This document shows, piece by piece, positions 1-8,679 of a stretch of 64,000 nucleotides of DNA. The first letter of the stretch is position 1. Every line of letters begins with the position of its first letter. This DNA is from CAZPUS01 sp964589825. Lineage in GTDB: Bacteria; Fibrobacterota; Chitinivibrionia; Chitinivibrionales; WJKA01. The translations under genes were made by a program, and so were the position numbers. The notes under the pieces are model-generated. The model was not told where the DNA came from and did no database searches. It was given only the letters and a program-made list of their open reading frames with translations. The stretch covers positions 1 to 64,000 of the forward strand of contig CAZPUS010000013.1 in assembly GCA_964589825.1 (NCBI GenBank), read 5' to 3'.

Positions 1-513
1 CTCCGACACCGCGTCGATATGAAGTTTATCAAAGCGGTCCAGCCAGAGCCACTTGTGCGAAAAGGTATGGGTGCGGTTGATTTCTTTGTAATAGACGAAC
101 GTTGAATCGTGGAGGCTGTAAACCGCAAGATTGCAACCGCTGTACGCATTGAGCGCCGTGCCGAACCAATGCGCACGCCGGGGGGTAATTGCGGAGTGCG
201 TTTTGTGGATCCAGACGACTGCAGCGGTATCCTGCACGTAGCTTCCGAGTGTGCGCAGGTCATGTTCGGATTTCGGGGCTGCATGCCCCGAAAACGCACG
301 TTCGAGTATACGACGGGTCTCATCCTGCGCAATCAGCTCTATGCCGGGGATGGTGGCAAGGCGGGAGGTAAGCGCCTGCTGAAGTTTTGCATCGTAATCC
401 GGCTCGTTGTTTCCCACAACCCCGAGAAAAAGTACCGGCAGCCCTTTGGCAAAAAGCGTCAGAGGAACGAACCAGAAAAGGAAAAAAGCGGTCAGTTTTT
501 TACAGTCATTCAT
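1..513 (-). CDS. Exported protein of unknown function, 3' end cut by window edge
   Basis: The frame is open for 171 codons from ATG at 513 to base 1, so the C-terminus is missing. A strong ribosome binding site (AGGAGG at 521-526) sits 7 nt upstream. The first ~20 residues (basic MNDCKK, then a hydrophobic stretch ending in LFAKG) look like a signal peptide. The next part (GVVGNNEPDYDAKLQQAL, then TRRILE) resembles the start of small periplasmic proteins with a CsgG-like alpha/beta fold, but I cannot assign a family. Its start overlaps the stop of the FlhB-like gene (ATGA), so it is co-translated with the flagellar group. That context suggests, but does not show, an envelope or flagellum-linked role. 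Confidence 0.7.
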   Translation of the reverse strand, partial: MNDCKKLTAFFLFWFVPLTLFAKGLPVLFLGVVGNNEPDYDAKLQQALTSRLATIPGIELIAQDETRRILERAFSGHAAPKSEHDLRTLGSYVQDTAAVVWIHKTHSAITPRRAHWFGTALNAYSGCNLAVYSLHDSTFVYYKEINRTHTFSHKWLWLDRFDKLHIDAVSE

Positions 514-800
514 TGTGCATCCTCCTGTGAGTCGGCGTTCATGTTCGTGCGATATATCCAGCTGAGAAGTTCGGCAACCGCGGTATATAATTCCCGGGGT
601 ATTTCACGGTCGATATCGACCTGAGAGAGCAAGTCGACAAGATCGTTATCCTGACGAATCGGGATACCGTGCTGTGCCGCCACCTCCTTTATTTTATCGG
701 CAATGGATCCTTCGCCTTTGGCTATTACGCGCGGTGCGGCATCTTTTTGGTCGTCGTATCTGAGGCCGACCGCTTTGTTCCGTGAATGTGACTCGCTCAT
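510..800 (-). CDS. FlhB C-terminal domain-like protein
   Basis: This 96-residue soluble protein matches the cytoplasmic C-terminal domain of FlhB/YscU export-gate proteins without their membrane part. Family features visible are NKAVGLRYD near the start (FlhB: A-V-A-L-R-Y), then APRVIAKGEG, IPIRQD and the L-hydrophobic-D-IDREIP-ELY-AVAE block. The autocleavage NPTH motif of true FlhB is absent, as is usual for the stand-alone FlhB-like paralogues encoded beside fliK in many flagellated bacteria. It lies 30 nt after the FliK-like gene and overlaps the next gene by 4 nt. A GGAG ribosome binding site precedes the ATG. It probably takes part in export-specificity control or FliK interaction at the flagellar export gate; that role is inferred from the family. 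Confidence 0.85.
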   Translation of the reverse strand: MSESHSRNKAVGLRYDDQKDAAPRVIAKGEGSIADKIKEVAAQHGIPIRQDNDLVDLLSQVDIDREIPRELYTAVAELLSWIYRTNMNADSQEDAQ

Positions 801-830
801 ATGTACATCTCCAAACAGCTGCTGCGTCGG

Positions 831-3215
831 TTATACCGTTATATCAAATGAGGTTTCCTCATCCGGCGATGAATCGTTGCGTGGTGCAGTCCTGCCGCTG
901 TCCGGGGCCGAAGTGGCACCGTCCGGGTCCATGTCGAAGGGACGATGGCGTACGGCGATCGAGGAACAATGCAGATTCTGCTGCCGCATCGCCTTGACAA
1001 ATTCGCTGCGCATGCTATCGAGTAATTGTGCACTCTCTCTGCGCGCACATTCTATGTTGCACCCGATACTGTGTGGTGAATGATACTCAAGGTGTGCACG
1101 CACAGGTCCCAGACGCGAAGGGGACGCCTCCACGTGCAGGTTGTAGCGAGGGGTGCGTCTCTTTTTTTTGTCCCGTTTGTCCGATGAATCACGAACAATA
1201 CGCAGCCGTACGTCACTTACGGTGTCACCCATGCGTACGGGTATTACGACAACATGTTGCTCCCCCTGTGGTGTATGGGCGGGACGGCTCAGCATCTGCA
1301 GTGATTCCAGCCGCTGCAGGGCCCCCTGAACAGCACGCTGCAGGTTTTGACTTTGCTCACCCTGCTGGTTCAGCGAGTCGAGAATAGATGATTCGATGCG
1401 ACGGAGTGCGGCCTCGGTCATATTCCGGATCTCTGCGGCAAGCCGTTGCAGGGCGGTTGACTGTGCCGGCCCGGCCTGAGGTGGCGGCGTTTCTTCGGTG
1501 CCGGCCGCTGAGCTGCCGGAGTCCTGTAATGTACCCAGGCGTGTGTAGAGTGCGTGCAATTGTGTAATAAGCTGCTGGAACCGCTCATCCGGCACCTGCG
1601 GAAGCGGTAATCCGGATACCGCTTTGGTGCCGGCATGCGAGGAATCGAGGGCCGTACGCCCTGCTGTCAGCCGTGTGAGGTCGGCTTGCAGGTGTGTGAC
1701 CTCTGTATCTATTTGTTGCGGAACCTGCGGTGACGCAAGGGTATCGATAAGTGATGCAATACGCACAATGCGCGGGAGGAATTCGTGATAATGCTGTGAT
1801 GGCGCAGAGGTACTGTCGTGGCCCGAAGAGGGTACGGAGGCGTTTTGCGGCGACTGCAAAAGAGCCTGCAGCAGCAGCATGGTTTTTTTTATGCTGTGGG
1901 CGGGAGTCTGCGTGGTTCGTTGTGTGGCCTGCACCGCCAGATCGCGCTCCAGACCGTAACCCAGATGCCCGATTGTTTCAGGAATAAGGCGACTTCTGGC
2001 TTCAGGTGAATGCAGTGTAAAGAGGTCTGCCGGGTACTGTCCCGAATACCGGGTGGAGGCATTTTCCGATGAAGAAGGCAGAATTTGCGATGCAAAGGAG
2101 ACCAGGTTGGACGCAGACGCGAAAAAGGGCGCTTTGGGAAGCGATGAAACCGGAATGCGCTCATCGAGTGCATGCAGCAGCCATTGCATGTCGGTGTGAC
2201 GGGTTTGCGAAGAGGTGAATGCCGCGTGATTGACGCTTTTTGAGTGAGCCGTAAGCCAGTGATCGAGTTCGCGCAGCCGCGTCAGGGATATCGAACCTCT
2301 TGCCTCAAGAAGCTGTGAAAAATCATCTGAGGAGAGCTGTTGCCATACCGGGTTGGAAAGGGATGCCCGTATGCAGCTGCATTCCTGAGTAATCCAGCGT
2401 CCATCAAGAAAGGAGATAGAATGAGGCGGATGTGGCGCCGCAACGGTTTTTATAAGAATTCCCGCCCCTGTATTGGCCTGCTGAAGCAACTTTGCAAGCT
2501 GTTGAGACGACATGTCGGTATCAAAGTGTGAAAGCCATTTCCGGGCGGCACTCACACTATTAAACAGGGAAAGCCGCGCCTGGACGGATGCATTCGTGTC
2601 AAGTTGTGCAATCCGGGGGGTATCGGTATGAAAACCAGATACGTTGATTCGTGCTACCTCGCCGAGTTGAGCCACAGCGTAACGTAATTGCGCCACAAGG
2701 CGTTGTTTAGATTCGTTATCAACGCTGCCGTGAAGAAGCTTGCGGGCATAACGGGCGATTTCCTTTATAACATGCAGCTGTGACGTCCTGGCAGAAGGGA
2801 ATCTGTCCGCAATGCTGTGGGCATGTTCGATAATCTGCTGCAGTGAGCGAGCCTCGCCGTGTGTTTCGTAGTGCTGCAGCAGGCTTTTAAATGTGGCCGC
2901 CGTGTGTTCGATATCGAACGAGGAGATGATTCTGGTACCCCTGCCGGCCGGGGACGTACTGTCCGTGCGTTGGTGCAGCATCAGCGTTCCCTGTTCGCGT
3001 GCGATCGTTACGTATTCACCTTGCGACAGATGTGTGTCGCCGGATACCGATACCATGAAGTGACGGGAGCCCGCCCGCAACACATGTGTTCCGGGCCGTA
3101 TGGTTTCTATAACCCGGGCTCTTCCCGACGATATGCCAGACGATATGGATGAGGAGTTGTTCGACGAGCCGGATTGCCTTGTCCCATAATTGCGGGAATG
3201 CGGATAGGGTTTCAT
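831..3215 (-). CDS. Flagellar hook-length control protein FliK-like
   Basis: This 794-residue protein is polar, low in complexity at the N-terminus (Ser/Gly/Arg-rich first 35 residues) and mostly helical, with long Gln/Ser/Ala-rich stretches. The C-terminal ~130 residues carry a domain of the FliK/Flg_hook type: a beta strand VVVIPVRMG, basic spacer, YNLHVEASPSRLGPV (the L-G-V core of the domain), then a strand-helix pair ending in RSEFVKAMRQQNL. FliK proteins measure hook length and switch the export gate from hook to filament substrates; they are variable except for this C-terminal domain. The next gene encodes an FlhB-C-like partner, which is the usual fliK context. The ATG at 3215 has only a weak, distant AAAGG upstream. 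The name rests on domain shape plus neighbour, not on strong identity. Confidence 0.72.
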   Translation of the reverse strand: MKPYPHSRNYGTRQSGSSNNSSSISSGISSGRARVIETIRPGTHVLRAGSRHFMVSVSGDTHLSQGEYVTIAREQGTLMLHQRTDSTSPAGRGTRIISSFDIEHTAATFKSLLQHYETHGEARSLQQIIEHAHSIADRFPSARTSQLHVIKEIARYARKLLHGSVDNESKQRLVAQLRYAVAQLGEVARINVSGFHTDTPRIAQLDTNASVQARLSLFNSVSAARKWLSHFDTDMSSQQLAKLLQQANTGAGILIKTVAAPHPPHSISFLDGRWITQECSCIRASLSNPVWQQLSSDDFSQLLEARGSISLTRLRELDHWLTAHSKSVNHAAFTSSQTRHTDMQWLLHALDERIPVSSLPKAPFFASASNLVSFASQILPSSSENASTRYSGQYPADLFTLHSPEARSRLIPETIGHLGYGLERDLAVQATQRTTQTPAHSIKKTMLLLQALLQSPQNASVPSSGHDSTSAPSQHYHEFLPRIVRIASLIDTLASPQVPQQIDTEVTHLQADLTRLTAGRTALDSSHAGTKAVSGLPLPQVPDERFQQLITQLHALYTRLGTLQDSGSSAAGTEETPPPQAGPAQSTALQRLAAEIRNMTEAALRRIESSILDSLNQQGEQSQNLQRAVQGALQRLESLQMLSRPAHTPQGEQHVVVIPVRMGDTVSDVRLRIVRDSSDKRDKKKRRTPRYNLHVEASPSRLGPVRAHLEYHSPHSIGCNIECARRESAQLLDSMRSEFVKAMRQQNLHCSSIAVRHRPFDMDPDGATSAPDSGRTAPRNDSSPDEETSFDITV

Positions 3216-3336
3216 TGCGTACGGTTACCTTTGAGAACGTACTGCATTGCGGCGTAACACCGGCCGTTATCAAGCCGGTCACAGCAACGTGTATGGTACG
3301 GACGTGTCCGGCACCGGGACGGGGTGATGGCTTTTC

Positions 3337-4353
3337 TCAGCGGTTTTTCGGCTTTTTCCCGGCCATTTTCAAAATAAGGTAGACGTGGTCTACACTGACA
3401 TGATATTTTTTCGATATCTGTTGTACGTTCATTCCCTGTTGCGCAGACTGCAGGATAAGCTGTTTGGTGCTGAGGAAAGAACTCTGTGCGGTTTCGCCAG
3501 GCTGTGAGGGGCTACTATTGGGGTTTTGGGGCCGCATAGCGGGCGTAGTGGCCTCATCGGTGTTTCGTATGCGTGCGCGTAAACCCTGTATCTTTTTATA
3601 ATCGTAGTCCTCATCCCTCTTTTTCTCTGCGCCGGTGCCGTTCTCTTGTGTCGGGGCATGTCCTGCAGAAGGCTCCCGATATTTTGTAGCCGGCGACGGA
3701 TCATTCTGCTGCCGGGTGCGTGGTGGCGCCTGGTGTTCCGGGGCAGGGGAGTGTGTGTGTGTGTCATTTTGCTTGAACCGCACAGGTCCGGTCGCCTTCC
3801 GGGGCTGTTCGGAGCCTGCTGGCGGTGAATGTGCACAGGGTTGGCGGCGAGCGCCTTTGTGAGCGATTTTTTGTTTTTTCCGTCCACCGACCAGGCCGGC
3901 AATAAGCACGAGTAAAGAGGCAATAGCGACCGCAACGAGCGCCAGTACGATCCAGTCGAACGGATTTTTTGGAGGAAAGATGGTGTCGGGAATAAATGAG
4001 CCGATACCTTTTTCTGTATTCATGTGCTGCAGTGTATCCGGCGAAGTACGTGCAAGATGGGCGATGCGTTGCTTAAGAGAGGAGATCGAATCTCTGATTT
4101 GTTTGCTGTGGCGTTCGAGCTCATCGATCGGTCTTCCCGCTCTGCGGTGCGCCTGCTTCTGCAGAATGAGAGAGTCGAGCACTGCTTCGAGTGTTTCCTT
4201 TTTTGACAGGGGGTTAGATGCAAAGGCCGCAACGCAAAGCTGCAGAACAAAAAGGGATACCACAAGTCCTGTCCGGCAATGGCCTGTATGCAGCGGTCTC
4301 CGGCGCGATTGCAACACTGAATCGGTGCGTCGGCTAAATGATTGGTGGTTCAT
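3337..4353 (-). CDS. Membrane protein with coiled coil and C-terminal HTH (SwrB/DUF6115-like)
   Basis: The predicted 338-residue protein has an N-terminal hydrophobic segment (VVSLFVLQLCVAAFAS), a coiled-coil-prone helix (LEAVLDSLILQ through DSISSLKQRIAHL), one clear transmembrane helix (IVLALVAVAIASLLVLIAGLVGG), a long disordered cytoplasmic stretch rich in Pro, Gln, Thr and His, and a ~38-residue C-terminal helix-turn-helix-like module (LSTKQLILQSAQQG ... ISKKYHVSVDHVYLILKMAG). Single-pass proteins ending in such a module occur in flagellar regions of other phyla (DUF6115/SwrB type), where they affect export or flagellar assembly. Here the gene directly precedes the FliK-like gene on the same strand. 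The ATG at 4353 is chosen; a TTG at 4371 in frame is an alternative, and neither has a good ribosome binding site. Function is inferred. Confidence 0.65.
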   Translation of the reverse strand: MNHQSFSRRTDSVLQSRRRPLHTGHCRTGLVVSLFVLQLCVAAFASNPLSKKETLEAVLDSLILQKQAHRRAGRPIDELERHSKQIRDSISSLKQRIAHLARTSPDTLQHMNTEKGIGSFIPDTIFPPKNPFDWIVLALVAVAIASLLVLIAGLVGGRKKQKIAHKGARRQPCAHSPPAGSEQPRKATGPVRFKQNDTHTHSPAPEHQAPPRTRQQNDPSPATKYREPSAGHAPTQENGTGAEKKRDEDYDYKKIQGLRARIRNTDEATTPAMRPQNPNSSPSQPGETAQSSFLSTKQLILQSAQQGMNVQQISKKYHVSVDHVYLILKMAGKKPKNR

Positions 4354-4593
4354 TTTTTGTCGATTGTACAATGCAGAGGTGTTCCATATAATATTTTTTA
4401 CTATTTGTATGCACGAGTATTGCCTCGCAGTATCGTAAGTGTATCAGGAATAACTGCAGGCTGTATATGGTTGTTATATAAAATACCATATCCTACTCTG
4501 CAAAATAACATTTCGTTCGGTGCAGATGCCACACAACCGTTGCATTACGGGTTCGTGTTAAACTGCCAGCACAAATCTTACCGGCAGCACATA

Positions 4594-5325
4594 ATGAAAC
4601 TTGCAATCATTTCCGATATACATGGCAATTACGAAGCGCTCAACACCGTTCTCGAAGATGCACAGTCGCAGGATGTGGACAAAATTGTGTGTCTCGGCGA
4701 TGTGGTCGGTTACGGGCCTGATCCAAACGAATGCATGCGCACTGTACAGAATGAGTGTGATTCCTCGGTGCTGGGCAATCACGATGCAGCCGCTATCGGC
4801 AAGCTTTCGACCGCGCATTTCAATGTACATGCCCGCACTGCCATCGAATGGACGATGAAAGCGCTCGACCGACATTGGGGAGCCGCACTCAAGAAAAAAG
4901 CATTAAAAAAGCAGGTGATGGATTATCTGTGTGTCCATGCCACCCCGTTCGAGCCGAACCTGTGGCATTATATTACTACGTATCAGGATGCACAGGTTAA
5001 TTTCGAATATTTCGAACAACAGGTCTGTTTTGTCGGGCATACGCATATACCGGTCATTATCGGAGAGGATCACGGCAAGGTCTATCTTCACCAGGGAGAT
5101 TCAGTGTTACTCGATGAGCATACGAATCGGCGTTTTATTATAAACGTGGGAAGTGTGGGCCAGCCGCGCGATAACGATGCACGTGCGTGTTACGGAATCA
5201 TTGACCATGAAAAAAGAGAGTTTACCTACCGTCGCATCCCCTATGATATCGACACCTATCAGCGCAAAATGGAGCGTGCGGGAATGCCGTCTTTTCTTAT
5301 TACCCGGGTGGCTGAAGGCATCTGA
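4594..5325 (+). CDS. Calcineurin-like metallophosphoesterase, YfcE-like family
   Basis: A 243-residue protein with all metallophosphoesterase motifs in order: SDIHGN (Asp8, His10), LGDVVGYGP (Asp36), GNHD (Asn62, His63), the later LCVHATP and GHTHIP metal-binding histidines, and INVGSVGQPRD near the C-terminus, which is typical of the small phosphodiesterase subfamily found widely in bacteria. Two divalent metals are expected in the active site. The physiological substrate is not predictable. The ATG at 4594 is chosen because it begins exactly at the conserved first strand (MKLAIISDIHGN); the frame stays open upstream to 4342 but that part encodes no recognisable sequence and overlaps the divergent gene. 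It appears to be monocistronic. Confidence 0.9.
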   Translation: MKLAIISDIHGNYEALNTVLEDAQSQDVDKIVCLGDVVGYGPDPNECMRTVQNECDSSVLGNHDAAAIGKLSTAHFNVHARTAIEWTMKALDRHWGAALKKKALKKQVMDYLCVHATPFEPNLWHYITTYQDAQVNFEYFEQQVCFVGHTHIPVIIGEDHGKVYLHQGDSVLLDEHTNRRFIINVGSVGQPRDNDARACYGIIDHEKREFTYRRIPYDIDTYQRKMERAGMPSFLITRVAEGI

Positions 5326-5469
5326 TACGCCGCAGTCGCTTGGCTGCACAGGTATGTGTACATCGATGTGGAATCCGGGCTGTTTCTTTCAGGTATCTGC
5401 TGTTCATTATCGTTAGGCTGAATATGTGCGCTGCTCAATAATGATCGCCTGTTCATCATGATGTGGTAC

Positions 5470-5511
5470 AAAAAAACGCACATGCCCCTCCGCAGTGGTG
5501 GCCATGTGCGT
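5470..5511 (-). terminator. Rho-independent terminator downstream of glyA
   Basis: On the minus strand the sequence reads ACGCACATG, a 16-18 nt loop, CATGTGCGT, then a run of seven T. The 9 bp stem with the T-run lies ~36 nt after the glyA stop codon, so it should end that transcript. On the plus strand no T-run follows the stem. Confidence 0.85.
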
Positions 5512-5546
5512 ATAACTTCGTGTGTAGAGTGCGAAAAGGCGTTGCG

Positions 5547-7061
5547 TTAGATGCTGAAGTGTTTCTGCAGAAATGCGAGATCGAGTTCCGGGTAGAGTAT
5601 GAACGCATCAAGCAATTTCCGTACCCGAGCTTTGGCAGACTCTTTTACTCCATCGTCAAGAGTATATTTCGCTTTGCTCTTTTTGCCTTTGTTCGGGCCC
5701 GATTCAACGGTGGCCGGATGAACGGCAAAGAGTACGGTCCCGATGATATCGGCGATCTCTTCCATCTGTGCTTCTTTCATTCCCAGTGTGGTAACGCCCG
5801 GAGTACCGATGCGCAGCCCGCTGGTATACCACGGACCGTTGGGGTCTTCGGGAAGAGAATTACGATTAAGGGTGATACCGCATTCGCGCAATGCGCTTTC
5901 GGCCTGACGACCGGTGATGTCGAACGCCCGGACATCGAGCAGCATAAGGTGGTTGTCGCTCCCGTTGGTGGCGAGGATGCTGCCTTTTTTCATGAGTGCG
6001 GAAGCAAGGGCTTCGGTATTTTTGATAATCTGTTGTGCGTACTCCCTGAAATTGGAAGAGAGCGCCTCGGTAAACGCAATCGCTTTTGCGCCCATTACAT
6101 GGGGCAGAGGACCGCCGATGACCATGGGACAGCCTTTATCCACATATTCGGCAAACTCCTTTTTGCATAGTATAATGCCGCCACGTGGTCCGCGAAGTGT
6201 TTTATGCGTGGTCGTAGTGACGATGTGGGCGTGCGCCACCGGATCGAAATCTCCGGTAAAGGCCTTGCCTGCGACCAGACCCGCAAAGTGCGCCATGTCG
6301 ACCATAAAAACCGCACCGACTTCGTCGGCGATTTCGCGCATTTTTGCGAAATTGATCTTGCGCGGATACGCGCTGTAGCCGGCAAGCAGTATGAGCGGTT
6401 TTACCTCACGGGCGCGCGAAGCCACCTGATCGTAGTCCAGAAGCCCGGTTTCGGGGTTGACCCCGTAAAGGTAAGCATCGAACATCTGCGCAGATACATT
6501 GTGGCGATAGCCGTGAGTAAGATGGCCCCCGCTGTAGTAGTCCATACCCAGCAGTCTCTGATTGCCGTTTGCGCGGCGGATTTCGTCCCAGTCCTCGTGA
6601 GAAAGCTTGGACGGGTTCGAGACATCTTTGCCGTTGAGCGCCGGCTCCTGTACTTTTGCATGCAGAATAGCCCAGTAGGCGATCATGTTGGCGTCCGCGC
6701 CGCTGTGGGGCTGGACATAGGCATGATCGGCATTGAACAGTTCACACGCTTTTTCGCATGCGTGTGCTTCGATATCGTCGATGTTTTTGCAGCCCGCGTA
6801 AAAACGGTGCATGGGATAGCCTTCCGCATATTTATCCGTCAGAAGGTTACCCATACTCAGCTGGGTCGAAAGGGAGCAAAAGTTTTCGCTCGCAATCATC
6901 TTGATATTCTGACGCTGATCCGCCAGTTCGCCGACTATGCCGGACGCGACAAGGGGTGACACCTCGGCCGTTTTTGTCAACTGTGCGACATAGGCGCACA
7001 TAGAGGCGTCGATTTTTTCGGGTGAGGTAAATGTAAGATAGTCCTGTAATGGGGTGCTCAT
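5547..7061 (-). CDS. glyA: Serine hydroxymethyltransferase (long form)
   Basis: Converts serine and tetrahydrofolate to glycine and 5,10-methylene-tetrahydrofolate with pyridoxal phosphate. At 504 residues it is longer than the ~415-430 residue E. coli enzyme and matches the long variant with an inserted segment seen in chlamydiae, spirochaetes and relatives. Visible motifs are SENFCS, DKYAEGYP, QPHSGADAN, VDMAHFAGLVAGK, the PLP-lysine motif TTTTHKTLRGPRGG and LRIGTPGVTTLG. The start ATG at 7061 has AAGGAG 8 nt upstream, so the open frame upstream to 7451 is not part of the gene. A terminator follows at 5470-5511, so the gene is probably transcribed alone. It supplies one-carbon units that purN, also in this window, would use through formyl-tetrahydrofolate. 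Confidence 0.97.
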   Translation of the reverse strand: MSTPLQDYLTFTSPEKIDASMCAYVAQLTKTAEVSPLVASGIVGELADQRQNIKMIASENFCSLSTQLSMGNLLTDKYAEGYPMHRFYAGCKNIDDIEAHACEKACELFNADHAYVQPHSGADANMIAYWAILHAKVQEPALNGKDVSNPSKLSHEDWDEIRRANGNQRLLGMDYYSGGHLTHGYRHNVSAQMFDAYLYGVNPETGLLDYDQVASRAREVKPLILLAGYSAYPRKINFAKMREIADEVGAVFMVDMAHFAGLVAGKAFTGDFDPVAHAHIVTTTTHKTLRGPRGGIILCKKEFAEYVDKGCPMVIGGPLPHVMGAKAIAFTEALSSNFREYAQQIIKNTEALASALMKKGSILATNGSDNHLMLLDVRAFDITGRQAESALRECGITLNRNSLPEDPNGPWYTSGLRIGTPGVTTLGMKEAQMEEIADIIGTVLFAVHPATVESGPNKGKKSKAKYTLDDGVKESAKARVRKLLDAFILYPELDLAFLQKHFSI

Positions 7062-7503
7062 ACCTGAAACTCCTTCCATAGTGTCAAGAAACGTAAAAAA
7101 GTTGTACTTCGTGGGAAAAAAGCGATTGTCTTCCTTCAAACGCACAGTGTCGGCCATGCAACCCGGGTAATGTATTCGTAAGATGCGGATCCCGGTCCGG
7201 AAAGAGCGGCCCGGAAACGAGTCACGATGGGTGGCCTGCACCGAAGCTGCTATCGATACAGACAGGTACGCGGCAACTGCGTGCAGGCTGGTTGCACGCA
7301 GGGTGATAATGCCCGGTGATACTGCATAAACAAAGTGACCGGACATGGTGCGGGAGTGGAAAACAACTCGTCTCCACAAGTAAAATTCACCATATGTGTC
7401 TGCAGGAAAATAATAATTTCCTACCGCCCAGGTGGCGTAACGTATATTCAACGAGTTTCAGATGTCGGTAGGCGATATTTTGCGAACCGGACGGATTTTC
7501 CCA
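7062..7503. other. Divergent intergenic region between glyA and glycosyltransferase
   Basis: About 440 bp must hold the divergent promoters of glyA and the glycan operon. A small hairpin CGCC-CAGGT-GGCG lies near 7426-7438. I see no riboswitch consensus (checked for glycine and ZTP elements by eye) and no convincing small gene. Confidence 0.4.
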
Positions 7504-8616
7504 ATGTCGAGACGGCGAATCTGCATTGTAAACTGGCGTGATATCCGCAATCCCGAAGCCGGAGGTGCGGAGGTCTATTTTCATACACTCTTTTCGCATA
7601 TTGCGGCGCGGGGCACCTATGACGTGACGGTACTCTCTCATACGTTTAAAGGTGCGGCGCAACGCGAAGATATCGACGGGCTTCATGTGATCCGTCGGGG
7701 CAGCAGAAGTCTGTTCAACTTTGCGGCGGCTCTGTGGCTGTTTCGCCACGGCAGGGATTACGACTGTATTATCGAGGACATAAACAAGGTGCCCTTTTTT
7801 ACCCCTCTCTATATCAGAAAGCCTCGGCTTCATATGGTGATGCATTTTTTCGGGAGTGCCATTTTCAGTGAGATAAACGCTGTTATGGCGAGCTATATAT
7901 ATATGATGGAGCGTGCCATGGCGCTTGCGTACCGCCGGGAGAGATTCGTGGCGATATCGGAAAGTACCCGCAGGGACATTTACCGCCTTTGCGGCGATCA
8001 TGCCAAAGTTTCGGTAGTGGAGCCCGGAATAGACACCGATTTTTTTTATTCCCGCGGCAACAAGGCTCAGCTTCTGCAGATGGTCTATATCGGACGGCTG
8101 AAGCGGTATAAAAACGTACAGTTCGTGCTGCGATGTCTGCCTCGTTTGTGCAGAGACTTTCCCGGGCTTGAGTTTCATGTGGCGGGGGGGGGTGATTATG
8201 CGCAGGAGCTTAAGCGGATAGCACAGTCGCTGGGCGTTTCCCGGCATGTGGTTTTTCACGGGTTCGTGTCTGAGGATGAAAAATGTCGCCTGCTCAGTGA
8301 GGCGAGCGTCAATGTACTCCCGTCGATAAAGGAAGGGTGGGGAATTACCAACATAGAGGCGAATTGTTGCGGTACGGTGACGCTTGCAAGCGATGTCCAC
8401 GGCTGTCGCGATTCGGTACAGCACGGATCGACCGGCTATCTTTTTATGTATAACGACAAAGACGATTTTGTGAAAAAAGCGATTGAATTGCTGTCCGATA
8501 CAGATGGAGTTCGAACCCGCATGGAGCAGAAGGTACGGCAATTCGGTGCCAGGTTCGCATGGCCGCGTATGGCACGAAAGATGGAGCAGGTACTCGACAG
8601 GCTGTTTCCCGCGTAA
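7504..8616 (+). CDS. Family 4 glycosyltransferase
   Basis: A 370-residue GT-B fold glycosyltransferase. The N-terminal domain opens with RRICIVNWRDI followed by AGGAEVYFH, the acceptor-side glycine/Glu pattern of GT4 enzymes. The C-terminal domain contains YIGRLKRYKN, HVAGGGDY, VVFHGFVSEDEKC and the donor-binding segment LPSIKEGWGITNIEANCCG (the E-x7-E motif). Such enzymes use nucleotide-sugars to extend lipid-linked or surface glycans at the inner membrane. ATG 7504 is taken as start because the conserved strand begins just after it; ATG 7462 in the same frame is an alternative. It heads an operon with a flippase-like gene, a GT2 and another GT4, pointing to assembly of a glycolipid or envelope polysaccharide. 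The sugar specificity cannot be read from sequence. Confidence 0.9.
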   Translation: MSRRRICIVNWRDIRNPEAGGAEVYFHTLFSHIAARGTYDVTVLSHTFKGAAQREDIDGLHVIRRGSRSLFNFAAALWLFRHGRDYDCIIEDINKVPFFTPLYIRKPRLHMVMHFFGSAIFSEINAVMASYIYMMERAMALAYRRERFVAISESTRRDIYRLCGDHAKVSVVEPGIDTDFFYSRGNKAQLLQMVYIGRLKRYKNVQFVLRCLPRLCRDFPGLEFHVAGGGDYAQELKRIAQSLGVSRHVVFHGFVSEDEKCRLLSEASVNVLPSIKEGWGITNIEANCCGTVTLASDVHGCRDSVQHGSTGYLFMYNDKDDFVKKAIELLSDTDGVRTRMEQKVRQFGARFAWPRMARKMEQVLDRLFPA

Positions 8617-8679
8617 TAAAAAACGTATTTTTCAGGGATGCGCATACAATAACTGATACCGAGGAGAGAGTGCGCCGTT

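Noticed and set aside
7424..7441. Possible ZTP riboswitch fragment near glyA (CCGCC...GGGC-like bases)
   Set aside because: The conserved 5' part of the ZTP element is missing, and the bases lie at the far end of the leader rather than next to the gene. They fit a small local hairpin better.
7062..7451. N-terminal extension of glyA (130 codons open upstream)
   Set aside because: A strong ribosome binding site precedes ATG 7061, the protein is already full length there, and the extension has no recognisable sequence.
7387..8541. 384-codon open frame antisense to the first GT4 gene
   Set aside because: Shadow of a well-supported glycosyltransferase; no ribosome binding site or family match.
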